Source of the DNA: Variovorax sp.
Lineage (GTDB): Bacteria > Pseudomonadota > Gammaproteobacteria > Burkholderiales > Burkholderiaceae_C
DNA: 5,686 bases
Direction: 5' to 3'
Assembly (NCBI GenBank): GCA_028292145.1
Contig: JAQGMX010000452.1
Coordinates: forward strand, 1 to 5,686
Of the stretch, positions 1 to 5,527 are shown in pieces. The position numbers and the translations under genes were made by a program. Under the pieces are notes generated by a model. That model ran no database searches and was not told the origin of the DNA. It saw only the letters and a program-made list of their open reading frames with translations. The number at the start of each line of letters is the position of its first letter. Within the stretch, counting starts at the first letter, position 1.

Positions 1-155
1 GGCACGAAGCAGTTCTGCACGTCGACCACCACCAGCGCCGCGGTCGCGCCGGTGTTCAGCTTGGTGGCCGCCAGCAGCGGGCCCAAGGGGATGGCGGCCG
101 CCGCCAGGCCGAATGCGCCGCGGCGCAGGAAGGTTCGTCTTTCGAGGCTTTGCAT
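1..155 (-). CDS. Isochorismatase/nicotinamidase-like cysteine hydrolase with Tat-like signal (5' part only)
   Basis: Only the first 51 codons are present; the gene runs off the left edge. Residues 1-30 look like an export signal: E5-R6-R7-T8-F9-L10-R11 resembles the twin-arginine consensus (S/T-R-R-x-F-L-K) and is followed by an Ala/Leu/Gly-rich hydrophobic stretch (about residues 14-30). The mature part then begins the first beta strand of the isochorismatase-like fold, ALVVVDVQNCFV at residues 40-51. In nicotinamidases (PncA) the Asp of the VDVQN motif, here D45, belongs to the catalytic Asp-Lys-Cys triad; the Lys and Cys would lie outside the window. C49 occupies a position that is usually Asp in PncA (VDVQNDF). 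The family hydrolyses amides such as nicotinamide, maleamate or carbamoylated compounds; the substrate cannot be told from this fragment. The ATG at 155 is preceded by AGGA at 164-167. It lies 50 bases after the livF-like stop, so it is probably the last or a later gene of the operon. Family assignment is fairly secure; export is inferred. Confidence 0.8.
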   Translation of the reverse strand, partial: MQSLERRTFLRRGAFGLAAAAIPLGPLLAATKLNTGATAALVVVDVQNCFV

Positions 156-205
156 GGCATGGATCCTGGTTGGTTGAGGGGGACTGCCGTGAAGCCCGGG
201 CGTCG

Positions 206-943
206 TCAGACGCTCAGGTAGTTGCGCCGCACTTCGTCGTTGACGGCCAGTTCGGCCATCGGCGCCTGGTAGCGAATCTGGCCCTTCTCGAGCACGTAGG
301 CCCGGTCGGACACCAGCTCGGCGAAGTGCATGTTCTGCTCCGACAGCAGGATGCTCACGCCCTGCGCCTTGAGCTCCAGGATCATGTTGGCCATCTGCTC
401 GACGATGACAGGCGCCACGCCTTCGGACGGCTCGTCGAGCAGCACGAGGTACGGATTGCCCATCAACGTGCGCGCGACCGTCAGCATCTGCTGCTCGCCG
501 CCGCTCATGCGGCCGCCGGGGCGCTGCGGCATTTCGCCGAGGTTGGGGAAGAGCTTGAAAAGGCGATCGGCCGTCCACAGCGGCGCATCGGTGCCGTCGT
601 TCCAGCGCCGTGCCGGCTGCTTGCCGACTTCGAGGTTCTCCATGACGGTGAGGTCGGTGAACACGCGGCGGTCTTCCGGCACGAAACCGAGGCCGAGGCG
701 ACCCGCGACATGCGGCTCGCTTTTCGAGATGTCCTGCCCCATGAAGTGCACGGTGCCGCGACGCTTCGTCAGCATGCCGATGAGCGCCTTCAGCGTGGTC
801 GACTTGCCGGCGCCGTTGCGGCCCATCAGCGCGACGACTTCGCCGCGCTGCACGTTGAGGTCGACGTCGTAGAGGATCTGCGCCGCGCCGTACCAGGCGC
901 ACAGCGATTTGGCATCGAGCAGGGTTTCGTTCGGCGCGCTCAT
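206..943 (-). CDS. livF: LivF-type ABC transporter ATP-binding protein
   Basis: This 245-residue protein is one of the two cytoplasmic ATPases that power the HAAT importer encoded just upstream. All ABC ATPase motifs are visible: Walker A GRNGAGKST at residues 41-49, the FVPEDRRVF segment characteristic of LivF around 87-95, the signature MSGGEQQ at 146-152, Walker B LVLLDEP at 166-172 with catalytic E171, and SEQN at 201-204. Gln203 stands where most ABC ATPases have the switch histidine; a Gln here is usual in LivF (VEQN) and is not a defect. Length is normal for LivF; the segment at about 108-126 before the signature helix looks slightly longer than in E. coli LivF. The start at 943 overlaps the preceding stop (ATGA), and AAGGA at 953-957 lies 9 bases upstream, which supports this start and suggests translational coupling. 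The gene symbol refers to family position; the transported compound is unknown. Confidence 0.95.
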   Translation of the reverse strand: MSAPNETLLDAKSLCAWYGAAQILYDVDLNVQRGEVVALMGRNGAGKSTTLKALIGMLTKRRGTVHFMGQDISKSEPHVAGRLGLGFVPEDRRVFTDLTVMENLEVGKQPARRWNDGTDAPLWTADRLFKLFPNLGEMPQRPGGRMSGGEQQMLTVARTLMGNPYLVLLDEPSEGVAPVIVEQMANMILELKAQGVSILLSEQNMHFAELVSDRAYVLEKGQIRYQAPMAELAVNDEVRRNYLSV

Positions 944-1749
944 GCGGACATTTCCTTGTTCACGGCCGCATTCACCTGCGCCGCTTTCTGCGCGATCTTC
1001 TCGAAGGTCTTGCCACTGCCGAAGTACACCTCCTGCACCTTGAGGTCGTCGCGGATTTCGAGCGGCTTGCCCTGCGCGATCAGGCGCCCGCGGGCCAGCA
1101 CGATCATGCGGTCGGCATAGGCGAAAACCACGTCCATGCTGTGCTCGGTGAAGAGCACCGCCATCCCGCGATCGATGACGAGTTGCTTGGTCAGCGCCAT
1201 CAGCGAATTGCGCTCCTTCGGCGCCATGCCGGCGGTGGGCTCGTCCATCAGCAGCAGCTTCGGGCTGTTGGCCATCGCGATGGCGAGTTCGACGCGCTTC
1301 ACGTCGCCGTACGCGAGCACGCTGCAGGGCCGGTCGGCCTGTGACTTCATGCCGACCTGATCGAGCAATGCAAGCGCGTCTTCGCGCCGATGGTCGGCTG
1401 CACGGCGCCAGGTCGAGAACAGCTTGCCGTCGTGCGACAGCAGCGCCATCTGCACGTTCTCGATCACGGTCAGCGATGCGAAGGTTTCGGCGATCTGAAA
1501 AGTGCGACCGACGCCCTGCCGCCAGATCTCGCGCGGCTTGCGACCGACAAGCTCCTGGCCGTCGAGCAGGATCGATCCCTGGTCGGCCTTGAGTTGGCCG
1601 TTGACCATGTTGAAGGTCGTCGATTTGCCCGCGCCGTTCGGCCCGATCAGCGCCAGAAGCTCGCCAGCAGCCAGAGCGAAAGTGATCCCGTCCACAGCCT
1701 TCACACCGCCGAACGATTTCCCAAGATTCGTAACTCTAAGCAGGCTCAT
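940..1749 (-). CDS. livG: LivG-type ABC transporter ATP-binding protein
   Basis: This 269-residue protein is the partner ATPase of the LivF-type protein. Visible motifs: Walker A GPNGAGKST (36-44), Q-loop GRTFQ with Q85, signature LAYGD (145-149, the Tyr-containing variant usual for LivG), Walker B LLLMDEP (165-171, E170 catalytic) and switch histidine H203 in TEHSMD. The region between the Q-loop and the signature contains the longer helical insert expected of LivG. After the usual family end near VYFGSG (241-246) there is a hydrophilic tail of about 23 residues rich in Lys, Ala and Gln, of unknown role. I chose the ATG at 1749 because the Shine-Dalgarno-like GGGGAG (1757-1762) sits 7 bases upstream, the N-terminus MSLLRVTNLGKSFGG aligns with the LivG family, and the start overlaps the permease stop as ATGA. 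The open frame extends much further upstream, but that part is out-of-frame permease sequence. Confidence 0.95.
   Translation of the reverse strand: MSLLRVTNLGKSFGGVKAVDGITFALAAGELLALIGPNGAGKSTTFNMVNGQLKADQGSILLDGQELVGRKPREIWRQGVGRTFQIAETFASLTVIENVQMALLSHDGKLFSTWRRAADHRREDALALLDQVGMKSQADRPCSVLAYGDVKRVELAIAMANSPKLLLMDEPTAGMAPKERNSLMALTKQLVIDRGMAVLFTEHSMDVVFAYADRMIVLARGRLIAQGKPLEIRDDLKVQEVYFGSGKTFEKIAQKAAQVNAAVNKEMSA
953..957 (-). promoter_or_regulatory. Ribosome binding site of the LivF-type gene
   Basis: AAGGA on the minus strand lies 9 bases before the ATG at 943, within the final codons of the LivG-type gene, whose stop overlaps that ATG (ATGA). It supports the LivF start and coupled translation of the two ATPases. 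Confidence 0.65.
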
Positions 1750-3635
1750 GGCTTTACTCCCCGTACCCGCTCGAACAACAGCTTCGCCGACCCCGCAATC
1801 CCCTGCGGAAACAGTAACACCAGCAGCAGGATGATCCCGCCCAGCATCGCCCGCCAGTAGTCCGTGTTCCGCGCCACCGTGTCGTGCAACCAGGTGAAGG
1901 TCACCGCGCCCACCACCGGCCCGGCCAGCGTCTGGATGCCGCCCAGCAGCACCATCACCAGCCCGTCGACCGACTTGCCGACGCTCATGCTCTCCGGCGA
2001 AATGCTGCCCTTCGAAAACGCATACAGCGCACCGGCCAGACCGGCCGCAGTCCCCGCGATGACGAAAGCCGCCCACTGCATCCGCTTCACGTCGATGCCG
2101 ATCGCATCGGCGCGCAGCACCGAGTCGCGACCCGCGCGCAGCGCATAGCCGAATGGCGAGAACAGCACGCGGCGCAGCCACAGCACACTCGCGCCGACCA
2201 GTGCCAGCGTGAGCCAGTAATAGATGCGCTTGTCGGAAAGCCACTCCGCCGGCCAGACGCCGGTGAGCCCGTTGCTGCCGCCGGTGAACGCGTCCCATTG
2301 GTAGGTGATGGCCCAGGTGATCTGCGCGAAGGCCAGCGTCAGCATCGCGAGGTAGACGCCCGACAAACGCACCGCGAACCAGCCGTAGACGAAGGCGCCG
2401 ATGGCCGCGACCAGCGGCGCCAGCACCAGCGCCAGTTCCATCGGCATCCCGCTCGCGCGCACCAGCAACGCGGCCCCGTAGGCACCGAGCCCGAAGTACG
2501 CCGCATGCCCGAAGGAATGCATGCCCGCCGGACCCATGATGAAGTGCAGGCTGGCGGCGAACAGCGCGGCGATCAGCAGGTCGATCATCAGCACTGTGGT
2601 GTAGGGCGAGCCGGCCGTCAGCAGCGGCATCGCGACCAGCACCAGGCCGAAAACTGCCGCCGCGATGAGATACGGCTTGCCGGCGCGACGCAACGGTTCT
2701 TCCTGCATGCCGACGTAGCGGCTCGGCGCCTGCGGCTTGCCGAACAGCCCCCAAGGGCGCCACACCAGCACGGTCGCCATCACCAGGAAATCGACCACCA
2801 GCGTGAGCTTGGAAAACGACACGCTGTAGCCGAAGATTTCGACGACGCCGAGCCAGATGCAGATCGCCTTGATCTCGGCGATGAGAAGCGCCGCCGCATA
2901 CGCGCCCGGTATCGAGCCCATGCCGCCGACGACCACGACCACGAAGGCGGAGCCGATGGTGTTGAGGTCCATCTCCAGCGTCGCCGGCTCGCGCGGCAGC
3001 TGCAGCGCGCCGCCGAGTCCGGCCAGCAGCGCGCCGAGCCCGAACACCGCCGTGAAGAGCCACGCCTGGTTGATGCCGAGCGCGCTGACCATCTCGCGGT
3101 CCTGCGTGGCGGCGCGGATCAGCGTGCCGAAGCGGGTGCGCGTCAGCAGCAGCCAGACCAGCGCCAGCACGACCGGGCCGACGACGATCAGGAACAGGTC
3201 GTAGCTCGGGAATTGGCGCCCGAGGATCATCACCGAGCCCGACAGGCCCGGCGCGCGCGGGCCGAGCAGTTCGTCCGGCCCCCAGAGCCACAGCACCGCA
3301 TCCTTGATGACCAGCACCAGCGCGAAGGTGGCCAGCAGCTGGAACAGCTCGGGCGCCTTGTAGATGCGCCGCAGCAGCACCACCTCGATCAGCGCGCCGA
3401 GCACGCCGACGCCGACCGCCGCCAGCGCCAGCGCCGGCCAGAAGCCCAGTCCGGTGCCGAGCTTCTCGACTAGCGTGTAGGCCAGGTAGATTCCCACCAT
3501 GAAGAAGGACCCGTGCGCGAAGTTGACGATGCGCGTGACGCCGAAGATCAGCGACAGCCCCGCAGCCACGAGGAACAGCGAAGAAGCCCCGGCCAGGCCG
3601 TTGAGCAGTTGAACGATGAAGCCGGAGAAACTCAT
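1746..3635 (-). CDS. Fused LivH-LivM ABC transporter permease
   Basis: This single 629-residue reading frame contains both inner-membrane permease subunits of a HAAT importer, normally two separate proteins. The LivH half (about 1-299) has the N-terminal signature GLSLIFGVTRIVNFAHGSFF (26-45), the cytoplasmic coupling-loop segment RAATQDREMVSALGIN (174-189), GGMGSIPGA (237-245), and ends in the typical RPWGLFG (293-299). A hydrophilic linker of about 20 residues follows (300-320, APSRYVGMQEEPLRRAGK). The LivM half (about 321-629) has SFGHAAYFGLGAY (374-386), SGVYLAMLTLAFAQI (425-439), the coupling segment RAGRDSVLRADAIGID (500-515) and GGIQTLAGPVVGA (565-577). Both halves are rich in hydrophobic membrane segments. 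There is no stop, and no ribosome site before the only linker Met (M310, ATG at 2708), so this is a genuine fusion as sequenced. The start at 3635 gives the canonical LivH N-terminus; it lies 17 bases after the binding-protein stop and has only a weak upstream ribosome site. Confidence 0.93.
   Translation of the reverse strand: MSFSGFIVQLLNGLAGASSLFLVAAGLSLIFGVTRIVNFAHGSFFMVGIYLAYTLVEKLGTGLGFWPALALAAVGVGVLGALIEVVLLRRIYKAPELFQLLATFALVLVIKDAVLWLWGPDELLGPRAPGLSGSVMILGRQFPSYDLFLIVVGPVVLALVWLLLTRTRFGTLIRAATQDREMVSALGINQAWLFTAVFGLGALLAGLGGALQLPREPATLEMDLNTIGSAFVVVVVGGMGSIPGAYAAALLIAEIKAICIWLGVVEIFGYSVSFSKLTLVVDFLVMATVLVWRPWGLFGKPQAPSRYVGMQEEPLRRAGKPYLIAAAVFGLVLVAMPLLTAGSPYTTVLMIDLLIAALFAASLHFIMGPAGMHSFGHAAYFGLGAYGAALLVRASGMPMELALVLAPLVAAIGAFVYGWFAVRLSGVYLAMLTLAFAQITWAITYQWDAFTGGSNGLTGVWPAEWLSDKRIYYWLTLALVGASVLWLRRVLFSPFGYALRAGRDSVLRADAIGIDVKRMQWAAFVIAGTAAGLAGALYAFSKGSISPESMSVGKSVDGLVMVLLGGIQTLAGPVVGAVTFTWLHDTVARNTDYWRAMLGGIILLLVLLFPQGIAGSAKLLFERVRGVKP
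1757..1762 (-). promoter_or_regulatory. Ribosome binding site of the LivG-type gene
   Basis: GGGGAG on the minus strand lies 7 bases before the ATG at 1749, inside the last codons of the fused permease. With the ATGA stop/start overlap it fixes the start of this ATPase and suggests termination-reinitiation coupling to the permease. Confidence 0.7.
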
Positions 3636-3652
3636 GGCGGCGTGGTCTGCTT

Positions 3653-4861
3653 TCAGTCTTTCGCGCGCGACTTCGCGACGTCCGCCGCCGGCGGCTGGAA
3701 CTTCGCGCCGTCGAGGTAGGTGTAGTCGACCATCACGCCCCTGCCGTTGTCGTTCTTCGTCTTGCCGACGAAGGCGCCCATCGTCGACTGATGGTCTTCC
3801 GCGCGGTAGGTGATGCGGCCGAACGGCGTGTCGACCTGCAGGCCCTTGAAAGCTTCGGCCAGCTTCGCGCTGTCGGTGCTCTTGGCCTTGGCAATGCCGG
3901 CCGCGGCGGACTTGATCATCGAATAGCCGACAACCGAGCCGAGACGCGGATAGTCCTTGTACTTGCCCTGGTAGGCGAGGAAGAAGGCCTTGTGCTCCGG
4001 CGTCTGGATGCCGTGCCACGGATAGCCGGTCACGATCCAGCCGTTCGGCGTCTCGTCCTTGAGCGGATCGAGGTACTCGGGCTCGCCGGTCAGCACGCTC
4101 ACGACCGCGCGGTCCTTGAACAGGCCGCGCGTGTTGCCTTCGCGCACGAACTTCGACAGGTCCGCGCCGAACAGCACGTTGAAGATCGCGTCCGGCTTGG
4201 CATCGGACAGCGCCTGCGCAACGCTGCCCGCATCAACCTTGCCCAGCGGCGGTGCCTGTTCGGCGACGAATTCGACGTCGGGCTGCGCAGCCTTCAGCAA
4301 GGTCTTGAACGCGGCCACGGCCGACTGTCCGTATTCGTAGTTGGGGTACACCACCGCCCAGCGCTTCGCCTTCAGCTTGACGGCCTCGGGCACCAGCATC
4401 GCGGCCTGCATGTAGGTGCCCGGACGTAGGCGATAGGTATAAGCGTTGCCGCCCTGCCATGTGAGCTTGTCGGTCAGCGGTTCACCGGCCAGGAAGAAGA
4501 ACTTCTTCTGCTTCGCGAAGTCGGCCACGGCCAGGCCGGTGTTCGACAGGAAGGTGCCGGTCAGCACGTCGATCTTCTCGCGCGACACCAGCTCCTCGGC
4601 CACGCGCACCGCATCGCCGGGGTTGGCGTTGTCGTCGCGCGTGATCAGCTCGATCTTCCTTCCGTCGATGCCGCCCTTGGCATTGATCTCGTCGACCGCC
4701 AGCTCCATGCCCTTCTTGTACGGCTCGAGGAAGGCCGGTTGCGCCTTGTAGCTGTTGATCTCGCCGATCTTGATCGTGCCCTGCGCATGCGCGGGGGCGA
4801 GCACGGTAGCGGCGAGCGAGGCGACCGCGGCTGCGGTGAAGACGTGACGCATTGGGTTCAT
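3653..4861 (-). CDS. Periplasmic substrate-binding protein of a branched-chain amino acid/amide-type ABC importer
   Basis: This 402-residue protein belongs to the periplasmic-binding-protein type 1 group (Peripla_BP_6, LivJ/LivK-like). Residues 1-26 are a Sec signal peptide: MNPMRHVF, an Ala/Val/Leu core and an AHA cleavage site before Q27. There is no lipobox cysteine, so the mature protein should be soluble in the periplasm. The mature N-terminus TIKIGEINSY (29-38), followed by GMELAVDEINAKGGIDGRKI, is the standard family opening; GTFLSNTGLA and the later NYEYGQS segment are where family members contact ligand and hinge. It delivers ligand to the LivHM fusion encoded 17 bases downstream. 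The ligand need not be leucine: the family also binds amides, urea and aromatic compounds, and the neighbouring enzymes suggest something specialised. I chose the ATG at 4861 because AAGGAG (4869-4874) lies 7 bases upstream. A TTG two codons earlier would leave only 1 base of spacing. Confidence 0.93.
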   Translation of the reverse strand: MNPMRHVFTAAAVASLAATVLAPAHAQGTIKIGEINSYKAQPAFLEPYKKGMELAVDEINAKGGIDGRKIELITRDDNANPGDAVRVAEELVSREKIDVLTGTFLSNTGLAVADFAKQKKFFFLAGEPLTDKLTWQGGNAYTYRLRPGTYMQAAMLVPEAVKLKAKRWAVVYPNYEYGQSAVAAFKTLLKAAQPDVEFVAEQAPPLGKVDAGSVAQALSDAKPDAIFNVLFGADLSKFVREGNTRGLFKDRAVVSVLTGEPEYLDPLKDETPNGWIVTGYPWHGIQTPEHKAFFLAYQGKYKDYPRLGSVVGYSMIKSAAAGIAKAKSTDSAKLAEAFKGLQVDTPFGRITYRAEDHQSTMGAFVGKTKNDNGRGVMVDYTYLDGAKFQPPAADVAKSRAKD

Positions 4862-4868
4862 CGACAAA

Positions 4869-4874
4869 CTCCTT
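4869..4874 (-). promoter_or_regulatory. Ribosome binding site of the substrate-binding protein gene
   Basis: AAGGAG on the minus strand lies 7 bases before the ATG at 4861. It is the best Shine-Dalgarno match in the window and excludes the in-frame TTG at 4867 as the start. A strong site suits a binding protein, which importers usually need in excess over the membrane parts. Confidence 0.8.
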
Positions 4875-4893
4875 GGAACTGCAAAAATTGATT

Positions 4894-4940
4894 AGGGAAG
4901 ACGGCTGCCGAACGCGTTCAACGGAGTCCGTCTTCGCCCT
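4894..4940 (-). promoter_or_regulatory. Imperfect inverted repeat spanning a stop codon (possible intra-operon RNA hairpin)
   Basis: GAAGACGG at 4897-4904 is the exact reverse complement of CCGTCTTC at 4928-4935. With a 2-base bulge, three more pairs extend it (AGG at 4894-4896 with CCT at 4938-4940). The 23-base loop contains the stop codon of the DUF1185-family gene (4918-4920) and a perfect 10-base palindrome GAACGCGTTC (4910-4919). In the transcript, the stem would be followed after several bases by a run of five U (4882-4886), then the ribosome site of the binding-protein gene. It could be a processing or stabilising hairpin, or a weak attenuator, separating the enzyme genes from the transporter genes. 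It does not meet a clean Rho-independent terminator pattern because the U run is not adjacent to the stem. Chance is a real alternative at this GC content. Confidence 0.3.
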
Positions 4941-5502
4941 TGATGTCGTCATGACGCAACCCACCGATGCGCGGCAGCGGACGTCCGCTGTCGGTCACGG
5001 CGACGGCGACCACGATCTCGTTGGCGCGCGGCGCGTCGGAAACGCGCGCTTCCATCGCGTCGAAATGGCTGCGGACGAAAGCCGCGTCCTTGTGGCCGAG
5101 CGGCACGTCGATGGCCGTGCCCAGCGTGCCGCGCTTCTTGGCCGATGGCACCAGCGCGGCGCCCTTCTCGACCGCCGCACGCAACGGCGCGCCAAGCTTC
5201 GGATGCAGGATCGCCGCAGCATGTTCCAGTTCGCCGTTCTCGCCGATGATCGCGGCCTTGCCGTAGCTCTGCGCATCGGCCGGCTTGATGCCCAGCGCCG
5301 CGACGGCCTTCTGGCCCAGCAGCGCGCCGAGCTCTTCGCCGATGGCGATCAGCTCGTCGAGGTTCTCGCTGTAGCGGCCGGCGTACGGGTTCTCGATCAC
5401 GGCGATGGCGACGGCGCGGCGCGTCGGCGGGTCGATGGTCTGGCCCATCTCCTTGCGGACCTCGTCGACTTGCACGATGAGTTTGCGGATGTTGGCTGGC
5501 AT
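4918..5502 (-). CDS. Amino acid synthesis family protein (PF06684/DUF1185), complete second copy
   Basis: This is a predicted cytoplasmic protein of 194 residues with no signal peptide or membrane segment, matching the family's usual length of about 190-200. Recognisable family segments are MPANIRKLIVQVDEVRKEMG (1-20), AVIENPYAGRY (34-44), SYGKAAIIGENGELEHAAA (79-97), a GTAIDVPLGHKDAAFVRSHF block (128-147) and the C-terminal IGGLRHDDI (179-187). The first structures of this family were described as a variant of the Bacillus chorismate-mutase fold with a suggested role in amino-acid metabolism; as far as I know no reaction is firmly assigned, and I do not infer one here. The start at 5502 is preceded by AAGAAGGA (5511-5518) with 8 bases of spacing. 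The frame stays open 28 codons further, but that part overlaps the upstream paralogue's coding sequence and is unlike the family. The C-terminal 52 residues align without gaps to that paralogue, 25 identical, so the two are tandem paralogues. Confidence 0.88.
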   Translation of the reverse strand: MPANIRKLIVQVDEVRKEMGQTIDPPTRRAVAIAVIENPYAGRYSENLDELIAIGEELGALLGQKAVAALGIKPADAQSYGKAAIIGENGELEHAAAILHPKLGAPLRAAVEKGAALVPSAKKRGTLGTAIDVPLGHKDAAFVRSHFDAMEARVSDAPRANEIVVAVAVTDSGRPLPRIGGLRHDDIKGEDGLR

Positions 5503-5510
5503 GGTGTTGT

Positions 5511-5518
5511 TCCTTCTT
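5511..5518 (-). promoter_or_regulatory. Ribosome binding site of the complete DUF1185-family gene
   Basis: AAGAAGGA on the minus strand ends 8 bases before the ATG at 5502, inside the 25-base gap after the upstream paralogue. It decides the start at 5502 over an in-frame upstream start at 5586, which would lie inside the neighbouring gene. Confidence 0.75.
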
Positions 5519-5527
5519 GTCCGGGGT

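Noticed and set aside
201..203. Gln instead of the switch His in the LivF-type protein (residue 203, bases 335-337) as a sign of inactivity
   Set aside because: Gln at this position is usual in LivF proteins, and all other catalytic motifs are intact.
156..205. A terminator between the LivF-type gene and the hydrolase gene, from the palindrome GCCCGGGC (194-201)
   Set aside because: It is an 8-base self-complementary word with no loop and no following U run. The gap is short and contains an AGGA ribosome site for the next gene.
1750..3291. Minus-strand open frame continuing upstream of the LivG-type gene, suggesting a much larger fusion protein
   Set aside because: This extension is the permease coding sequence read in the wrong frame and gives Arg/Ala-rich low-complexity sequence. 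The family N-terminus, the ribosome site and the ATGA overlap place the start at 1749.
1884..3473. A 529-codon open frame on the + strand, with other long + strand frames such as 113..1120 and 3791..4429
   Set aside because: They lie antisense to well-recognised transporter genes. The encoded proteins are Arg/His/Gln/Ala-rich without any recognisable domain, as expected for the complement of G/C-rich codons.
3636..4019. Upstream extension of the fused permease frame to 4019
   Set aside because: It overlaps the binding-protein gene out of frame and lacks membrane character. The canonical LivH N-terminus begins at 3635.
4862..4867. TTG at 4867 as the start of the binding-protein gene
   Set aside because: It would sit 1 base from the AAGGAG ribosome site. 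The ATG at 4861 has the ideal 7-base spacing.
4882..4920. A separate promoter for the binding-protein gene in the A/T-rich gap
   Set aside because: TTGAAC and TAATCA can be picked out on the minus strand, but their spacing is about 21 bases and both are imperfect. I do not consider this a supportable promoter.
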